Source: Actinomadura sp. NBRC 104412
Lineage (GTDB): Bacteria > Actinomycetota > Actinomycetes > Streptosporangiales > Streptosporangiaceae
NCBI RefSeq assembly: GCF_030269515.1
Contig: NZ_BSTM01000043.1
Coordinates: forward strand, 1 to 49,211
Reading direction: 5' to 3'
Length of the DNA stretch: 49,211 nucleotides
The position numbers were made by a program, and so were the translations under genes. Within the stretch, counting starts at the first letter, position 1. Every line of letters starts with the position of its first letter. The notes under the pieces are model-generated. The model was not told the origin of the DNA. It did not search any database and saw only the letters and a program-made list of their open reading frames with translations. Positions 1 through 8,779 of this stretch are shown here, piece after piece.

Positions 1-189
1 TATAATCCCTACAGGCGGCATTCCAGTATCGGGATGCACAGCCCCGTCACGTTCGAAGGGCTCAACCTGCCCTCAGACACCGCCGAGTGACCTCATCGCA
101 GGTATCCGTGCAACGGGGGGAACCTCAGAAGACCGGCGCCCGTCTTCCGGACCGACCAGTGCGCAGCCGGTACCGGCGAATCAAATCCG

Positions 190-421
190 TGGCGCTGTAC
201 CAGGACCTCAGCCCGTGTCGGTAACGGCGATGGCGACCTATGCTGCCTTATCACTCGCAGGGGATCGCCGGGCGCGCACCCATGGACAATGGCGTTGGCC
301 GCGAGCTTACTGAGCACCGACTTCGCCGCGTCGGCGCATAGTGATCTGGCCCCAGCGACGCGCGCAGTCGTGCGCGTACGTTCGTCAACTGCCTGGGATC
401 GGCGGGCACCGTGAACTCCTC
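190..421 (-). pseudogene. Decayed anti-sigma-type ATP-binding (HATPase_c) fragment
   Basis: On the minus strand the translation from about 421 reads FTVPADPRQLTNVRARL, like the start of the small SpoIIE/RsbW-type ATP-binding regulators of actinomycetes. After a frame change near 340 it continues as VLSKLAANAIVHG, matching the family's N-box (normally S-E-L-x-T-N-A-x-x-H-G). No frame holds both pieces, and the ATP-lid half is not recognisable. I read it as a frameshifted remnant with no function. The N-box match is clear; the exact ends are not. Confidence 0.5.
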
Positions 422-639
422 ACTTCTGAGGATCCGCCAAGGACGCGGTGAGTTCCTGGTCGATAGCAAGCTCCTTGATCCAAAGCATCTCGCGGAATGT
501 CGATCAAGGAGCTGGTAGCCGTTCCGTTGCCTGACCTGGCGCGCATGTGCGTTGACCAGGTTGTTTCGTTTCCGGTACGACGGTGTGCGCCCGGGCATGG
601 ACCGGCACCAGACAGGCCGGCTGTTCCGGCTTCCGGACC

Positions 640-790
640 ACGTCGCACCAGATGCACAGCAACTACGACCAGCGGCTGGCCGATACAGGTGTTCGATGGC
701 CAAGAACTGGTGATCCACCTGCGGGTTCACCGGTCTTGTGCCGCAACGACGCCCTGCACGAAGCGGACGTTCGTCGAGCAGGTCCTCGGC
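640..790 (+). mobile_element. ISL3-type transposase fragment (zinc-finger part)
   Basis: Two overlapping frames give HSNYDQRLADT followed by VIHLRVHRSCAATTPCTKR and TFVEQVLGF. This is the order of the N-terminal zinc-finger segment of ISL3 transposases (the C-x4-C then T-F-x-E-Q pattern). A frame change separates the two parts and the DDE domain is absent. Only a scar of the element remains, joined directly to an IS5-type scar. Confidence 0.5.
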
Positions 791-794
791 TTCG

Positions 795-1075
795 GCCTGT
801 TGCTGGCGGTGCTGGTCACCGCCGCCAGCGTGCACCGCTGGCCGCCAGATGTTGACCACCCTGCACGCCGAGCACCCCACCATCACCAAGGCCCGGGCCG
901 ACACCGGCTACCAGAACGCCGTCGTCTAGCGCGGTGCAACGCTGGGCATCGGCGTCCAGATCGTCCACCGTGTGGCCGAGCGCGCCCTGGGCTGATGTTC
1001 CATCGCAGCCTGGCCCGCGACTACGGAACCATGCCCGCCCGCTTCGACGTCGTGATCGACCGCATGACCCGATAG
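795..1075 (+). mobile_element. IS5-family (IS112-like) transposase remnant
   Basis: Pieces of a DDE transposase occur in order but in different frames: LAVLVTAASVH, then LTTLHAEHPTITKARADTGYQ, then LGIGVQIVHR, then RSLARDYGTMPAR close to the end. IS112-like transposases carry these same blocks in this order, the last being the C-terminal HRRLARDYE block. Stops and frameshifts (for example the TAG near 927) exclude a working enzyme. The N-terminal half is missing, replaced by the ISL3-like scar. Confidence 0.65.
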
Positions 1076-1543
1076 CCGACCGGAGAATCTACTGCCACCT
1101 GGCGCGTTGCGGGGCATCGCTCCTCGAACCTGCGGGGGGTTGGATGACGATCTCGGCGGGCGGCCCGTCGGCCGCGGAACGGGTGCGTCCAACCGCGGCC
1201 ACCGGTGGGGGACGGAGCGGGCGACGTCGGCTCCTCCGGGGCGTAGTACGCCGGGGGTGGCTGTACAGCGGCGGTGGGGATCGGCGGAGCGCTGGCCGCC
1301 GCGGACTTCTTCGGACGTACTTACCACTACCGGGACAACACCGCTACGTGGACGGCGCGCGTGAGTGCGCGGTCACCGCCGTGGACATCGACGACCTCGC
1401 CGACGGCACTGCACAAGGGGACGCAGGGCGGGCATGACCTCGGAGGCCGGCTTGCTCTTCGGGTCATGCGTCTGCTTTGTCTGCTACGGGTCGACCGCGT
1501 CAGTAGCGGCGACAGGTCGACATTCGCCGGGGTCGTGGCCTGT
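1076..1543. other. Gene-free stretch downstream of the LAL regulator
   Basis: No open frame here has a convincing start, ribosome binding site or family resemblance. It lies between the transposase scars and the 3' end of the minus-strand LuxR gene and is probably further eroded DNA. I see no strong terminator hairpin. Confidence 0.4.
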
Positions 1544-4288
1544 TCAATCCGACGGGCTGTCGAGGTGCAGCCGGATGAGTTCGGTGCGGGAGCTGATCCC
1601 GAGTTTCCGGAACACCTTTCGCATGTGGTCATCGACCGTGCGTGGGCTGATGAACAGCTGGGCGGCGACCTCACGGTTGGTGGCGCCCTGACTGACCGCC
1701 TGTACGACCTGAAGCTCTTGCGGGGTGAGTTGGTCGAGATTGTTCTCGTGGCGCTTGCGGACGGTCTCGCCCGTGGCTCGGAGTTCGCCGCGAGCTCTGC
1801 GCGCCCATGCGGCCGCGCCGAGCCTGTCGAAGGTCGTGAGCGCGTTCCGTAGCTGGGTGCGAGCATCGACGCGGCGGCGACGGCGGCGCAAGAACTCGCC
1901 GTACAGCAGCGCCGTGCGTGCCTGGTCGAGTGGAACGTCGGCCTCTGTGTGCAGCGCCAGCGCCTGCCGGAACCATCGATCCGCCTCGTTGCCAGTGGTC
2001 AGCAGCGCGTGCGCGCGGGCGGCGAGGGCACGTGCTTCTGGCGGAGCCGCGTCGGTGTCGCTGAGATAACGCTTGAACAGCTCGCGGCCTCGGGCGGGCT
2101 GGCCCACGCGTACGGCGGCTTCCACGTAGTCGGGGATCACGGTGAACGACACCCTGTGATGACTGGTGGACATGAGCGCGCGCATCGCGTCCAGATGCTG
2201 GACCGTCTCTTCGCCGTGTCCTTCCGCGAGGGCGAGCCGGGCGAGCGCGCTATGGGCGGACGCGGCTGCCGTAGCCAACCGGCGGATGCCCGCCTGCTCG
2301 CTGACCTCGTCGGCGAGGCGCTGGGCCTCCTGCTTTCGTCCGCGTACGGCGGCCAAGGCGACCCGGGTCGCCTGGTGCTGCCACCCGAGGTTGGGCTGAT
2401 GGGTCTCCAGCGCGAGACGGTGGCCTTCGTCGGTCAGCGCCTCGGCGTGGGCGTAACGGCCGCGGAGGATCTCATCATTGGCCTGGTGCCACAGAGCCCA
2501 GGCAAGTGTTCCGGCCGCCCCGAGGGTCCGCGCCAACCGGACACCCTTGATGCGCAGCCGTCGTGCGAGCGCCAGGTCGCCTTGGGCGAAGGCCACACCG
2601 CCGGCTCGAACGAGAATGTGCGGGTCCTCCGTCTGCTCGGCGTGTGCGATGTCCTCACGCAGCGATGGAGGGTTCTTGCCTTCGTTGATCTGTGCCACGT
2701 ACTGGAAGAGGCGGGCGAGCATGCCGTCATGACTGTCGCCGGCGTGCGGCAGCCGCGCCATGAGACGGTCGATCTCCCGCGTCGCGGCGGCATCGTTGGC
2801 GTGGAACGCGGCCTCGCTCGCGACGATGAGCATCCGCAGGGAGAGGTGGGGGTCGACCTCGACCGCCTTGGCGGCCGCCGGCAGCAGCAGGGGGAGAGCG
2901 TCGGCCACGACGCCGCAGCGCAGCTCGATCATTCCGCGGAGGTAGTGGATCCGGCCATGTACGGCAGGTGCGATGCTGTCGCAACGCTCCGCACGGTCGA
3001 GCAGATCGCGCGCGTGTGCGGTATCGCCGCCCAGCCACGCCGCGTCGGCCGCGCTCACGATCCGGCGCGCCTGGTCGCCTTCCTCCGGGCTGAGCGCGGC
3101 CGCCCACTCGAGCGCGGTCACCGCGGCGGCATGGCCTGAACGCCGCAGGGTCCGTTCTGCCGAGTGCTCAAGGTCGCGGGCGACCTCCTCGTCGGCCCCC
3201 AGGGCGGCCCGCGCGCGGTGCCAGGCTCTCCGGTCGCTCTCGGCAGGGTCACCCTTGAGCGCGTCGGCGAGCGCCATGTGAGCGGCTCGGCGATCAGCCT
3301 GGCACGCGCCGTGGTAGGCGGCCGAGCGAACCAGGGGATGACGGAAGGCGATCACCCGCCCGTCGATCCGTACCAGGTCGGCGAGAGCGCCGGACTCGAG
3401 CGGCTCCAGGTCCACACCAAGGACTTCAGCGGCACGGCGGATCGGGTCGAGGTGGCCTGTCCCTTCCGCGGCGCACAACAGCAGGAGAGACCGAAGTACG
3501 GGCTCACGTCGCCGGACCTGCTCCAGGTACACCCTCTCCAGCTCCCCGCTCAAGGGAAGCGGGTCGGGCAGCGGATCATGGCCGCCGAGTTGCCGCCGGG
3601 TCAGCGTTCCGGAGATCTCGATCAAGGCGAGGGGGTTACCGCGGGTCGCGGCGATCAGCCGATCTCTCACATCTGGCGCGAGGGACATCTCGCGCCGCGT
3701 GTCCAGGAGCCTTGCGGCCGCCTCCGCCTCTAACCCGGCCAAACGCAACACGCTTATTCCAGCCGGAATCGCGCAGCCCTTCCCCACCCGCCCGGCGACC
3801 AGCAGCGCGACAGGCTCGGTACGCAGACGACGGGCGACGAACGTGAGCACCTCCATCGAAGGACCGTCCGCCCAATGGACGTCGTCCACCAGGCACAGCA
3901 CAGGCCGCGCTTCGCCGAGGTCGGAGAGCAGCGTGAGCACCGCCACCGAGACCAGGAACCGATCCGGAGCCGGCCCCGCCTCCAGACCGAGCGCGGTACG
4001 GAGAGCCCTGGACTGCGGCGCGGGAAGCGTCCCCACCCGATCAAGGACTGGGTGCAGGAGCTGGTGGAGGAGGGAGAAGGCGAGTGCGGACTCCGCTTCA
4101 GTGCCCTCGGCGTGCAGCGTCCGTAATCCGTGCGGCCGACCATCGGCGTAGGCGAGCAATGTCGACTTGCCGATGCCCGGCTCGCCCGCCACGAGGAGAG
4201 CGCCGCCCGCACCCGCTCGGCAGGAGGCCAACAACCGGTCGATCGCGGCCAGCTCGACCTCCCGGCCCCACACCATGCCGATGATCAT
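1544..4288 (-). CDS. Large ATP-binding LuxR-family (LAL) transcriptional regulator
   Basis: A protein of about 914 residues with the LAL architecture: an N-terminal AAA/NTPase part with Walker A (GEPGIGKST, about residues 35-43) and a Walker B-like segment (LCLVDDVHWAD), a long helical TPR-like middle, and a C-terminal LuxR helix-turn-helix (LTPQELQVVQAVSQGATN then VAAQLFISPRTVDDHM). LAL proteins are usually activators of specialised metabolism or sugar use. The chosen ATG at 4288 follows GAAGGTT; ATG 4276 is an alternative and the frame is open up to 4366. It is divergent from the StrR-like gene, with about 200 bp of shared upstream DNA, so it may control that gene and the P450. Full length and intact. 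Confidence 0.9.
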   Translation of the reverse strand: MIIGMVWGREVELAAIDRLLASCRAGAGGALLVAGEPGIGKSTLLAYADGRPHGLRTLHAEGTEAESALAFSLLHQLLHPVLDRVGTLPAPQSRALRTALGLEAGPAPDRFLVSVAVLTLLSDLGEARPVLCLVDDVHWADGPSMEVLTFVARRLRTEPVALLVAGRVGKGCAIPAGISVLRLAGLEAEAAARLLDTRREMSLAPDVRDRLIAATRGNPLALIEISGTLTRRQLGGHDPLPDPLPLSGELERVYLEQVRRREPVLRSLLLLCAAEGTGHLDPIRRAAEVLGVDLEPLESGALADLVRIDGRVIAFRHPLVRSAAYHGACQADRRAAHMALADALKGDPAESDRRAWHRARAALGADEEVARDLEHSAERTLRRSGHAAAVTALEWAAALSPEEGDQARRIVSAADAAWLGGDTAHARDLLDRAERCDSIAPAVHGRIHYLRGMIELRCGVVADALPLLLPAAAKAVEVDPHLSLRMLIVASEAAFHANDAAATREIDRLMARLPHAGDSHDGMLARLFQYVAQINEGKNPPSLREDIAHAEQTEDPHILVRAGGVAFAQGDLALARRLRIKGVRLARTLGAAGTLAWALWHQANDEILRGRYAHAEALTDEGHRLALETHQPNLGWQHQATRVALAAVRGRKQEAQRLADEVSEQAGIRRLATAAASAHSALARLALAEGHGEETVQHLDAMRALMSTSHHRVSFTVIPDYVEAAVRVGQPARGRELFKRYLSDTDAAPPEARALAARAHALLTTGNEADRWFRQALALHTEADVPLDQARTALLYGEFLRRRRRRVDARTQLRNALTTFDRLGAAAWARRARGELRATGETVRKRHENNLDQLTPQELQVVQAVSQGATNREVAAQLFISPRTVDDHMRKVFRKLGISSRTELIRLHLDSPSD

Positions 4289-4495
4289 AACCTTCGGCCA
4301 ATGGGGCATGCCGCCCGGACGAGCGCCGGTCACACCGGCGAGATCGCCGGTGCGAACGGCGCTCACCGAGCCTTACCGTCCCGTGCATGCCGGCATGTCG
4401 TGGAGTTCGTTCACGCAATATGCATGACCGATGCCGATGCCTCATCGCCGGCCGGGCCGTAGCGGTCTTCGAACATTCCGAGGTGTGGATCGAAA

Positions 4496-5560
4496 ATGGA
4501 TCACACTGTGCGCGATCTGCACACGGGTGAGAACGCCCTGACCAGGCGCCTTCGGCTGCAACAAGAAGAGATCGATCGCTCGACGGTGGTACGGGTCCCC
4601 ATCGAGTCCCTGTCGACATCCGGATCTCCTCGCCTTGGCGGGGAGGACGAAGCGCACGTACGAACGCTTGCGGACTCCGGCGGGGCGCTCCCACCCATCG
4701 TGGTGCACCTGCCTTCCCGCAAGGTCATCGACGGCATGCATCGTCTGCGTGCGGCGATCCTGCGCGGCGAACGGGAGATCGACGCGCGCTTCTTCCACGG
4801 CACCGAGAGCGACGTGTTCCTGCTCGCGGTCGTGGCCAACACCAAGCATGGCCTGCCTCTTTCTCAGCAAGACCGTGCCGCGGCGGCGAAGCGCATCTTC
4901 GAAATGCATCCCGAATGGTCCGACCGCATGGTCGCGGTCGTGGTCGGGGTGTCGGCGAAGAAAGTCGCGACGCTACGGCGTGAAATGGCCGGCCACATCC
5001 CGGAGACCACCGTGAGGATCGGCAGGGACGGGAAGTCCCGGCCGCTCGACAGCACGGCCGGCCGCGAGCGCGCCGCACAACTGATCATGAACGATCCGGG
5101 CGCCTCGCTCCGCGACATCGCCCGTGCGGCCGGCATCTCCCCGGCCACCGCCGCCGACGTACGCGACAGGATCGCACGCGGTGAGAATCCCGTCCCGGCG
5201 CGCTTCTCCGCGAAGGGCAGGCCACAACATCCACGCGAACCCGCCGAGAATCTGAACATCGCGCCGCCGGCGCTGTCCGCCGAGGCGCTCTCCGAGCTGG
5301 CCGCCAATGTCGAGCGGCTCCGCAAGGATCCGTCCCTCCGCTTCTCCGAGGTCGGCCGTGCGCTCCTGCGCATGTACGAATCATGCCAGGTGATCGCTCA
5401 CCACAAAGACGCCGTCAAGAACGGGATACCACCACATCGGCTCGCCATGATGACGGAGCTGAGTCACGCCTATGCGCGAATACTCCGGTCGCTTTCTGAA
5501 GAACTCCGTGAGCTGCGACCGTCCGACACGGCCGACGGCGACGGCGAGCGCGCCGGATGA
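4496..5560 (+). CDS. StrR-like ParB-domain transcriptional regulator
   Basis: 354 residues. Residues ~30-120 form a ParB/Spo0J-type domain (IESLSTSGSPRLGGED, PPIVVHLPSRKVIDGMHR, LRAAILRGE). A helix-turn-helix follows at about 195-215 (ASLRDIARAAGISPATAADV), and the C-terminal third is helical. This is the layout of StrR-type pathway-specific activators of antibiotic clusters rather than of chromosome-partitioning ParB, which would normally have a parA neighbour. GAGGTG lies about 10 bases before the ATG. The P450 gene begins 21 bases after its stop, so the two are probably co-transcribed. No biosynthetic cluster is visible nearby, so this may be an orphan left from one. Confidence 0.85.
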   Translation: MDHTVRDLHTGENALTRRLRLQQEEIDRSTVVRVPIESLSTSGSPRLGGEDEAHVRTLADSGGALPPIVVHLPSRKVIDGMHRLRAAILRGEREIDARFFHGTESDVFLLAVVANTKHGLPLSQQDRAAAAKRIFEMHPEWSDRMVAVVVGVSAKKVATLRREMAGHIPETTVRIGRDGKSRPLDSTAGRERAAQLIMNDPGASLRDIARAAGISPATAADVRDRIARGENPVPARFSAKGRPQHPREPAENLNIAPPALSAEALSELAANVERLRKDPSLRFSEVGRALLRMYESCQVIAHHKDAVKNGIPPHRLAMMTELSHAYARILRSLSEELRELRPSDTADGDGERAG

Positions 5561-5581
5561 CGGCCTGATCGGAGGTTGACC

Positions 5582-6796
5582 ATGACGGGAACGTCCCCGA
5601 TGACCGCGCCGTTCGTCGAGGCCACGCCGGCTGCCCGGCTCGCGGCGGTCGCCGAACTGGCGGCGGCCGGGCCGGTACGGCGGGTCACGTTGTTCACCGG
5701 TGTCCCGGTATGGCTGATCACCGGTTACGCCGAGGCGCGGGAGGCGCTCACCCATCCCGACATCATCAAGGGCACGGGCGGTGACGGGCCGCATCGCGAC
5801 GTCGTCCCGGCCGAACTCGCCGCGGCGATGGAGCACCATCTGCTCGGTGCCGACCCGCCCGACCACACCAGGCTGCGCCGGCTGGTGTCCGCAGCGTTCA
5901 CGCGGCGGAGAATCCAGGACCATGAGCCGCGGATCCGGCTCATCGTGGACGGCCTGCTGGACGATCTCTCGGTCGCTGGAAGGCGTGGCGCGCCGGTCGA
6001 CCTGCTGGCCGCGTTCGGCCATCCCGTCCCGATCACCGTGCTCAGCGAGCTCCTCGGCATACCGGCGGACGGCCGGCGGGACTTCCAGGAATGGACGAGG
6101 GTCGCCATCAACGGCTCGGCCCATCCCCCCGAGACTTACCTCGCCGCCGTGACCTCGCTGATCGCCTACATCCGGGACCTGATCGCACAGAAGCGAGCCG
6201 TCCCGTCCGACGATCTCCTCTCCGGGCTGGTCGCGGCGCGCGCGGACGGTGACCGGCTGTCGGAGAACGAGCTGACCTCGGTGGTCTTCCTCCTGCTCGC
6301 CGCCGGCTTCGAGACCACGGCGCACCTGATCTGTGGCGGCACGCAAGCGCTGCTGGCCCATCCCGACCAACTCGACCTACTGCGTTCCGAACCCGACCGG
6401 CTTCCTGCGGCCGTCGAGGAGCTTCTCCGTTTCAACGGCCCCGCACAGGTGGCAATCCCCTATCGGACGGCGGCACCGGTACGGATCGGCGAGGTCACCA
6501 TTCCCGCCGGCGAGGTGGTGTTGCCCGCGCTGCTGGCCGCCGACCACGATCCCCGCCAGTTCACCGCCCCCGGCCGGCTCGACATCACCAGGGCGATGGC
6601 ATCGCACCTGGCCTTCGGCCACGGCATCCACCACTGTCTCGGCGCGCCACTCGCCCGGCTCGAGGCGAGGATCGCACTGGGCGGGCTCATCGAACGATTT
6701 CCGAGACTACGCCTGGCCGTCCCCCCGGAAGACCTCACGCTGCAAGCCGGCCTCCTCATCAACGGGCTGACCACACTGCCGGTCCTTCTGGACTGA
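5582..6796 (+). CDS. Cytochrome P450 (bacterial class I, CYP105/107-like size)
   Basis: 404 residues, the usual size for soluble actinomycete P450s. Hallmarks: I-helix oxygen-activation motif AGFETT (about 241-246), ExxR motif EELLR (E280/R283) and the heme-ligand loop FGHGIHHCLG with the cysteine near residue 352. The start is the ATG at 5582, six bases after GGAGG; an in-frame TTG lies two codons upstream. P450s of this type hydroxylate or epoxidise small molecules with electrons from a ferredoxin and reductase, neither of which is encoded next to it. It probably forms an operon with the StrR-like gene upstream. The substrate cannot be told from sequence. Confidence 0.93.
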   Translation: MTGTSPMTAPFVEATPAARLAAVAELAAAGPVRRVTLFTGVPVWLITGYAEAREALTHPDIIKGTGGDGPHRDVVPAELAAAMEHHLLGADPPDHTRLRRLVSAAFTRRRIQDHEPRIRLIVDGLLDDLSVAGRRGAPVDLLAAFGHPVPITVLSELLGIPADGRRDFQEWTRVAINGSAHPPETYLAAVTSLIAYIRDLIAQKRAVPSDDLLSGLVAARADGDRLSENELTSVVFLLLAAGFETTAHLICGGTQALLAHPDQLDLLRSEPDRLPAAVEELLRFNGPAQVAIPYRTAAPVRIGEVTIPAGEVVLPALLAADHDPRQFTAPGRLDITRAMASHLAFGHGIHHCLGAPLARLEARIALGGLIERFPRLRLAVPPEDLTLQAGLLINGLTTLPVLLD

Positions 6797-6934
6797 CCCC
6801 AGGATCCGCCGCCCCATCGGCAGAATGCGCGGAGACCGAAGACACGAACGTACGTAACTCAGACCGGGCCGCTCGCGGGGACTCCCACCGGCCCGTCGCC
6901 CAACCCAGGCGGGGTGGAGCGGCCGCACGCGGTC

Positions 6935-7078
6935 CGTCCTGCTGGAGTCCGCTGCCAGGGGCCTGTCGCGGTACGGCTACGGCAACATCGTGCTCGAAAA
7001 GGTCGGCGCGTGAGGCCGGATACGCGCGAGGCGCCTTGTATCACAGGTTCAAGGACAGACAGGACTTGCCCTAGCGGG
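6935..7078 (+). pseudogene. TetR-family regulator N-terminal remnant, frameshifted
   Basis: One frame reads LLESAARGLSRYGYGNIVLEKVGA and then hits a stop (TGA near 7010). The next frame continues as AGYARGALYHRFKDRQDL. Joined, they reproduce the TetR DNA-binding domain, including the recognition-helix signature R-G-A-L-Y-H-R-F-K-D-K. The ligand-binding domain is absent. It follows the P450 gene and may once have regulated it or an adjoining lost gene. Confidence 0.7.
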
Positions 7079-7086
7079 GCCAGGAA

Positions 7087-7365
7087 ATGTCAGCGCGGCG
7101 GACGACCGGTTCGTGTGGGACTGGTACGGCCCTCCTGACCATCGCGAGAAGCCGCGGGGTGCGGCCTCCGCCGAATCTCTCGCCGACCTGCGGCGGGACC
7201 CCGGCCGTTACCTCGCCGCCAGCCTCCCCTGACTGCCCTTGGCGGACGCGAGCGTCGACCTGGTCCTGTGCTCGCACCTGCTGTTCACCTGGGCCGGCGT
7301 CCATGTTCGGGACTGGCACCGTACGGCGATCCTGGAGCTGTGCCGGGTCAGCCGGGCGCGAGGTG
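7087..7365 (+). pseudogene. SAM-dependent methyltransferase fragment with in-frame stop
   Basis: A GTG-initiated frame gives FVWDWYGPPDHREKP and LADLRRDPGRYLAASLP, then a TGA at about 7232, and resumes in frame as LPLADASVDLVLCSHLLFTW and HRTAILELCRV. The second part is the class I methyltransferase post-III region (P-F-x-D-x-S-x-D-L-V-L-C-S-H-L-L-F-T). The SAM-binding N-terminal motif I is missing. The coding signal stops at about 7365 and a different family begins in the same frame. Confidence 0.6.
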
Positions 7366-7700
7366 AGGATATCGAGGCCGGGCTGCGGCGGCTGCTGGAC
7401 ACCGCCGACGTGCTGCTCGACGGCACCCCGGCGCCCGATCACCTGGTCCACGTCCGGGTGACGCCGTTCGGGTGCGACGGCCCGCGCGGCTCCCGGCAGG
7501 GCACCGACCTGGTGGTGGCGCTCGGCGGCATGCTGGCGCAGGTCGGCGATCCCGGCGGGCCGCCGCTCTCGCTCCCGCTCGTCCACATGGGCTGCGGCGA
7601 GCCGATCGGATTCCGCCGGCGCGCGAAGCGAGTGCCCGACCGTGCCGAACGAATTCCAAGGCGGCGCGAACCGCGTGCTCAGGATCCACACACTCGCCTG
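7366..7700 (+). pseudogene. CaiB/BaiF (family III) CoA-transferase fragment
   Basis: Directly after the methyltransferase fragment, and in the same frame, the translation becomes GLRRLLDTADVLLDGTPAP, then HLVHVRVTPFGCDGPR and GTDLVVALGGMLAQVGD. These are conserved blocks of family III CoA-transferases (lVhvSvTpFGxxGP and the D-L-x-x-x-A-x-G-G-x block), which move CoA between acyl groups. The catalytic Asp region and the rest are missing. A further short coherent piece (VPNEFQGGANRVLRIHTLA, stop near 7701) may be the C-terminus of another gene. The two fragments look fused by deletion. Confidence 0.6.
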
Positions 7701-7866
7701 AAGCCGCGCATCACCACTGACCAGACCCTGATTTCCGTACAGTGCCATCGAACCGTGCGGCCGGCCAGATGACCGAACCTTGGGCCGCCACCGCCTGCGG
7801 AGGCGAGCGAACGCGGCGCCGAGAAGCACGGAGCAACGTCGGGCGGCCGGGCGGCCCCGCTATGTG

Positions 7867-7884
7867 ACATACATTCGTGTATGT
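7867..7884. promoter_or_regulatory. Palindromic operator upstream of the tautomerase gene
   Basis: ACATACA-TTCG-TGTATGT is a perfect 7+7 bp palindrome with a 4-base centre in an AT-rich patch, 43 bases before the tautomerase start. The same half-site (ACATACATACAT) recurs near 8750, upstream of the next reading frame. This is typical of a TetR- or MarR-type repressor site. A TetR remnant lies about 0.8 kb upstream; I do not know the binding protein. Confidence 0.6.
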
Positions 7885-7926
7885 ATGTTAGAAGACCGGA
7901 GAAGCCCGCGAACATGGAGACCTGCC

Positions 7927-8478
7927 GTGCCGATGATCGAACTCACCACCACCAAGGGAGCCCTGGACCAGGCCGTCAAACAACGCCTGGCCGCCGAACT
8001 GTCGACGATCGTGCTCGAACTCGAGGCCGCGCCTCTGGCCGACTTCGGGGATGTCGAGCACATGCAGGCACTGACCTGGTGCTTCATCAATGAACAGGAG
8101 GTGTTCGTCGGCGGACGGTCTCTCGCCAAGCCGGTCTATCGCGTGACGGTCACGATCCCCGAAGGCGCTCCCGGGGTGTTCGGCCCGATGGCGGCGCGCG
8201 GTCGGGACAAGTTGGTGAAGCGGGTGACCGCGGCGGTCCTTGCCGCGGAGGGCAGCGAGAACACGATGGTCGAGGCGCACCGTGTGTGGGTCCAGTTGCG
8301 CCAGATCACCAACGGTCACTGGGCGGGATTCGGCGAGATCGTCACCCTGCCCGAACTCGCCTCGTACGGATTCAACAAGGGCGAGCCGGGCAGCAAGATC
8401 GACCGAATGCGCCGGGCCGCGCTGGAATCCATCGGCGCGGCGGCCAGTGACCGAACGACTCCTGCTCAACGACGCTGA
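7927..8478 (+). CDS. Tautomerase-superfamily protein
   Basis: 183 residues. The GTG at 7927, preceded by GGAGAC, is chosen because its second codon is Pro (start M-P-M-I-E-L-T). Tautomerase-superfamily enzymes use the N-terminal proline, exposed after Met removal, as catalytic base. The next ATG would lose it. The beta-strand PMIELTTTKGAL and later RVTVTIPEGAPGVFGPMAARG fit the family, and the length suggests two fused tautomerase-like repeats. The GXNKG-like end (SYGFNKGEPGSKIDR) is intact. Family members isomerise keto-enol substrates or dehalogenate; the substrate here is unknown. The palindrome at 7867-7884 probably controls it. Confidence 0.75.
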   Translation: MPMIELTTTKGALDQAVKQRLAAELSTIVLELEAAPLADFGDVEHMQALTWCFINEQEVFVGGRSLAKPVYRVTVTIPEGAPGVFGPMAARGRDKLVKRVTAAVLAAEGSENTMVEAHRVWVQLRQITNGHWAGFGEIVTLPELASYGFNKGEPGSKIDRMRRAALESIGAAASDRTTPAQRR

Positions 8479-8748
8479 TCCCGCAGCGCAGGGCGACCAT
8501 GGGGCGACGGCCTCGTCGAACCGATCTCGGCCACTTCAGTCAGGCTGGAGGCCGGCTGGGCGGTCGCGGTCCTGCAACGTCGAGGTGCCGCGGGAGTCGC
8601 TCACGCGCACCCTGCGGCGTCGCGTAGCGGGTAGTGAGGCCGACCAGGCGGCCGGTAGCAGACCGATCACCTTCCGCAACACAGTCTGGTCGGGCACCTC
8701 GGGCCGCTCCAGGTGTGGCAGGTGTCCGCTGCTCGTCACAGCTCGACA

Positions 8749-8762
8749 CATACATACATGAC
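8749..8762. promoter_or_regulatory. Second copy of the ACATACAT operator half-site
   Basis: ACACATACATACATG lies about 20 bases before the reading frame beginning at 8780 and repeats the half-site of the palindrome at 7867-7884. The two sites bracket the tautomerase gene, which suggests one repressor controlling both promoters. Only a half-site is clear here. Confidence 0.4.
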
Positions 8763-8779
8763 CGTATTCAGGTAGGCGC

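Noticed and set aside
4405..4474. GTTCG ... CGAAC half-sites before the StrR-like gene
   Set aside because: The StrR site needs GTTCGACTG with an 11-base centre; here the halves are 60 bases apart and shorter, so not claimed.
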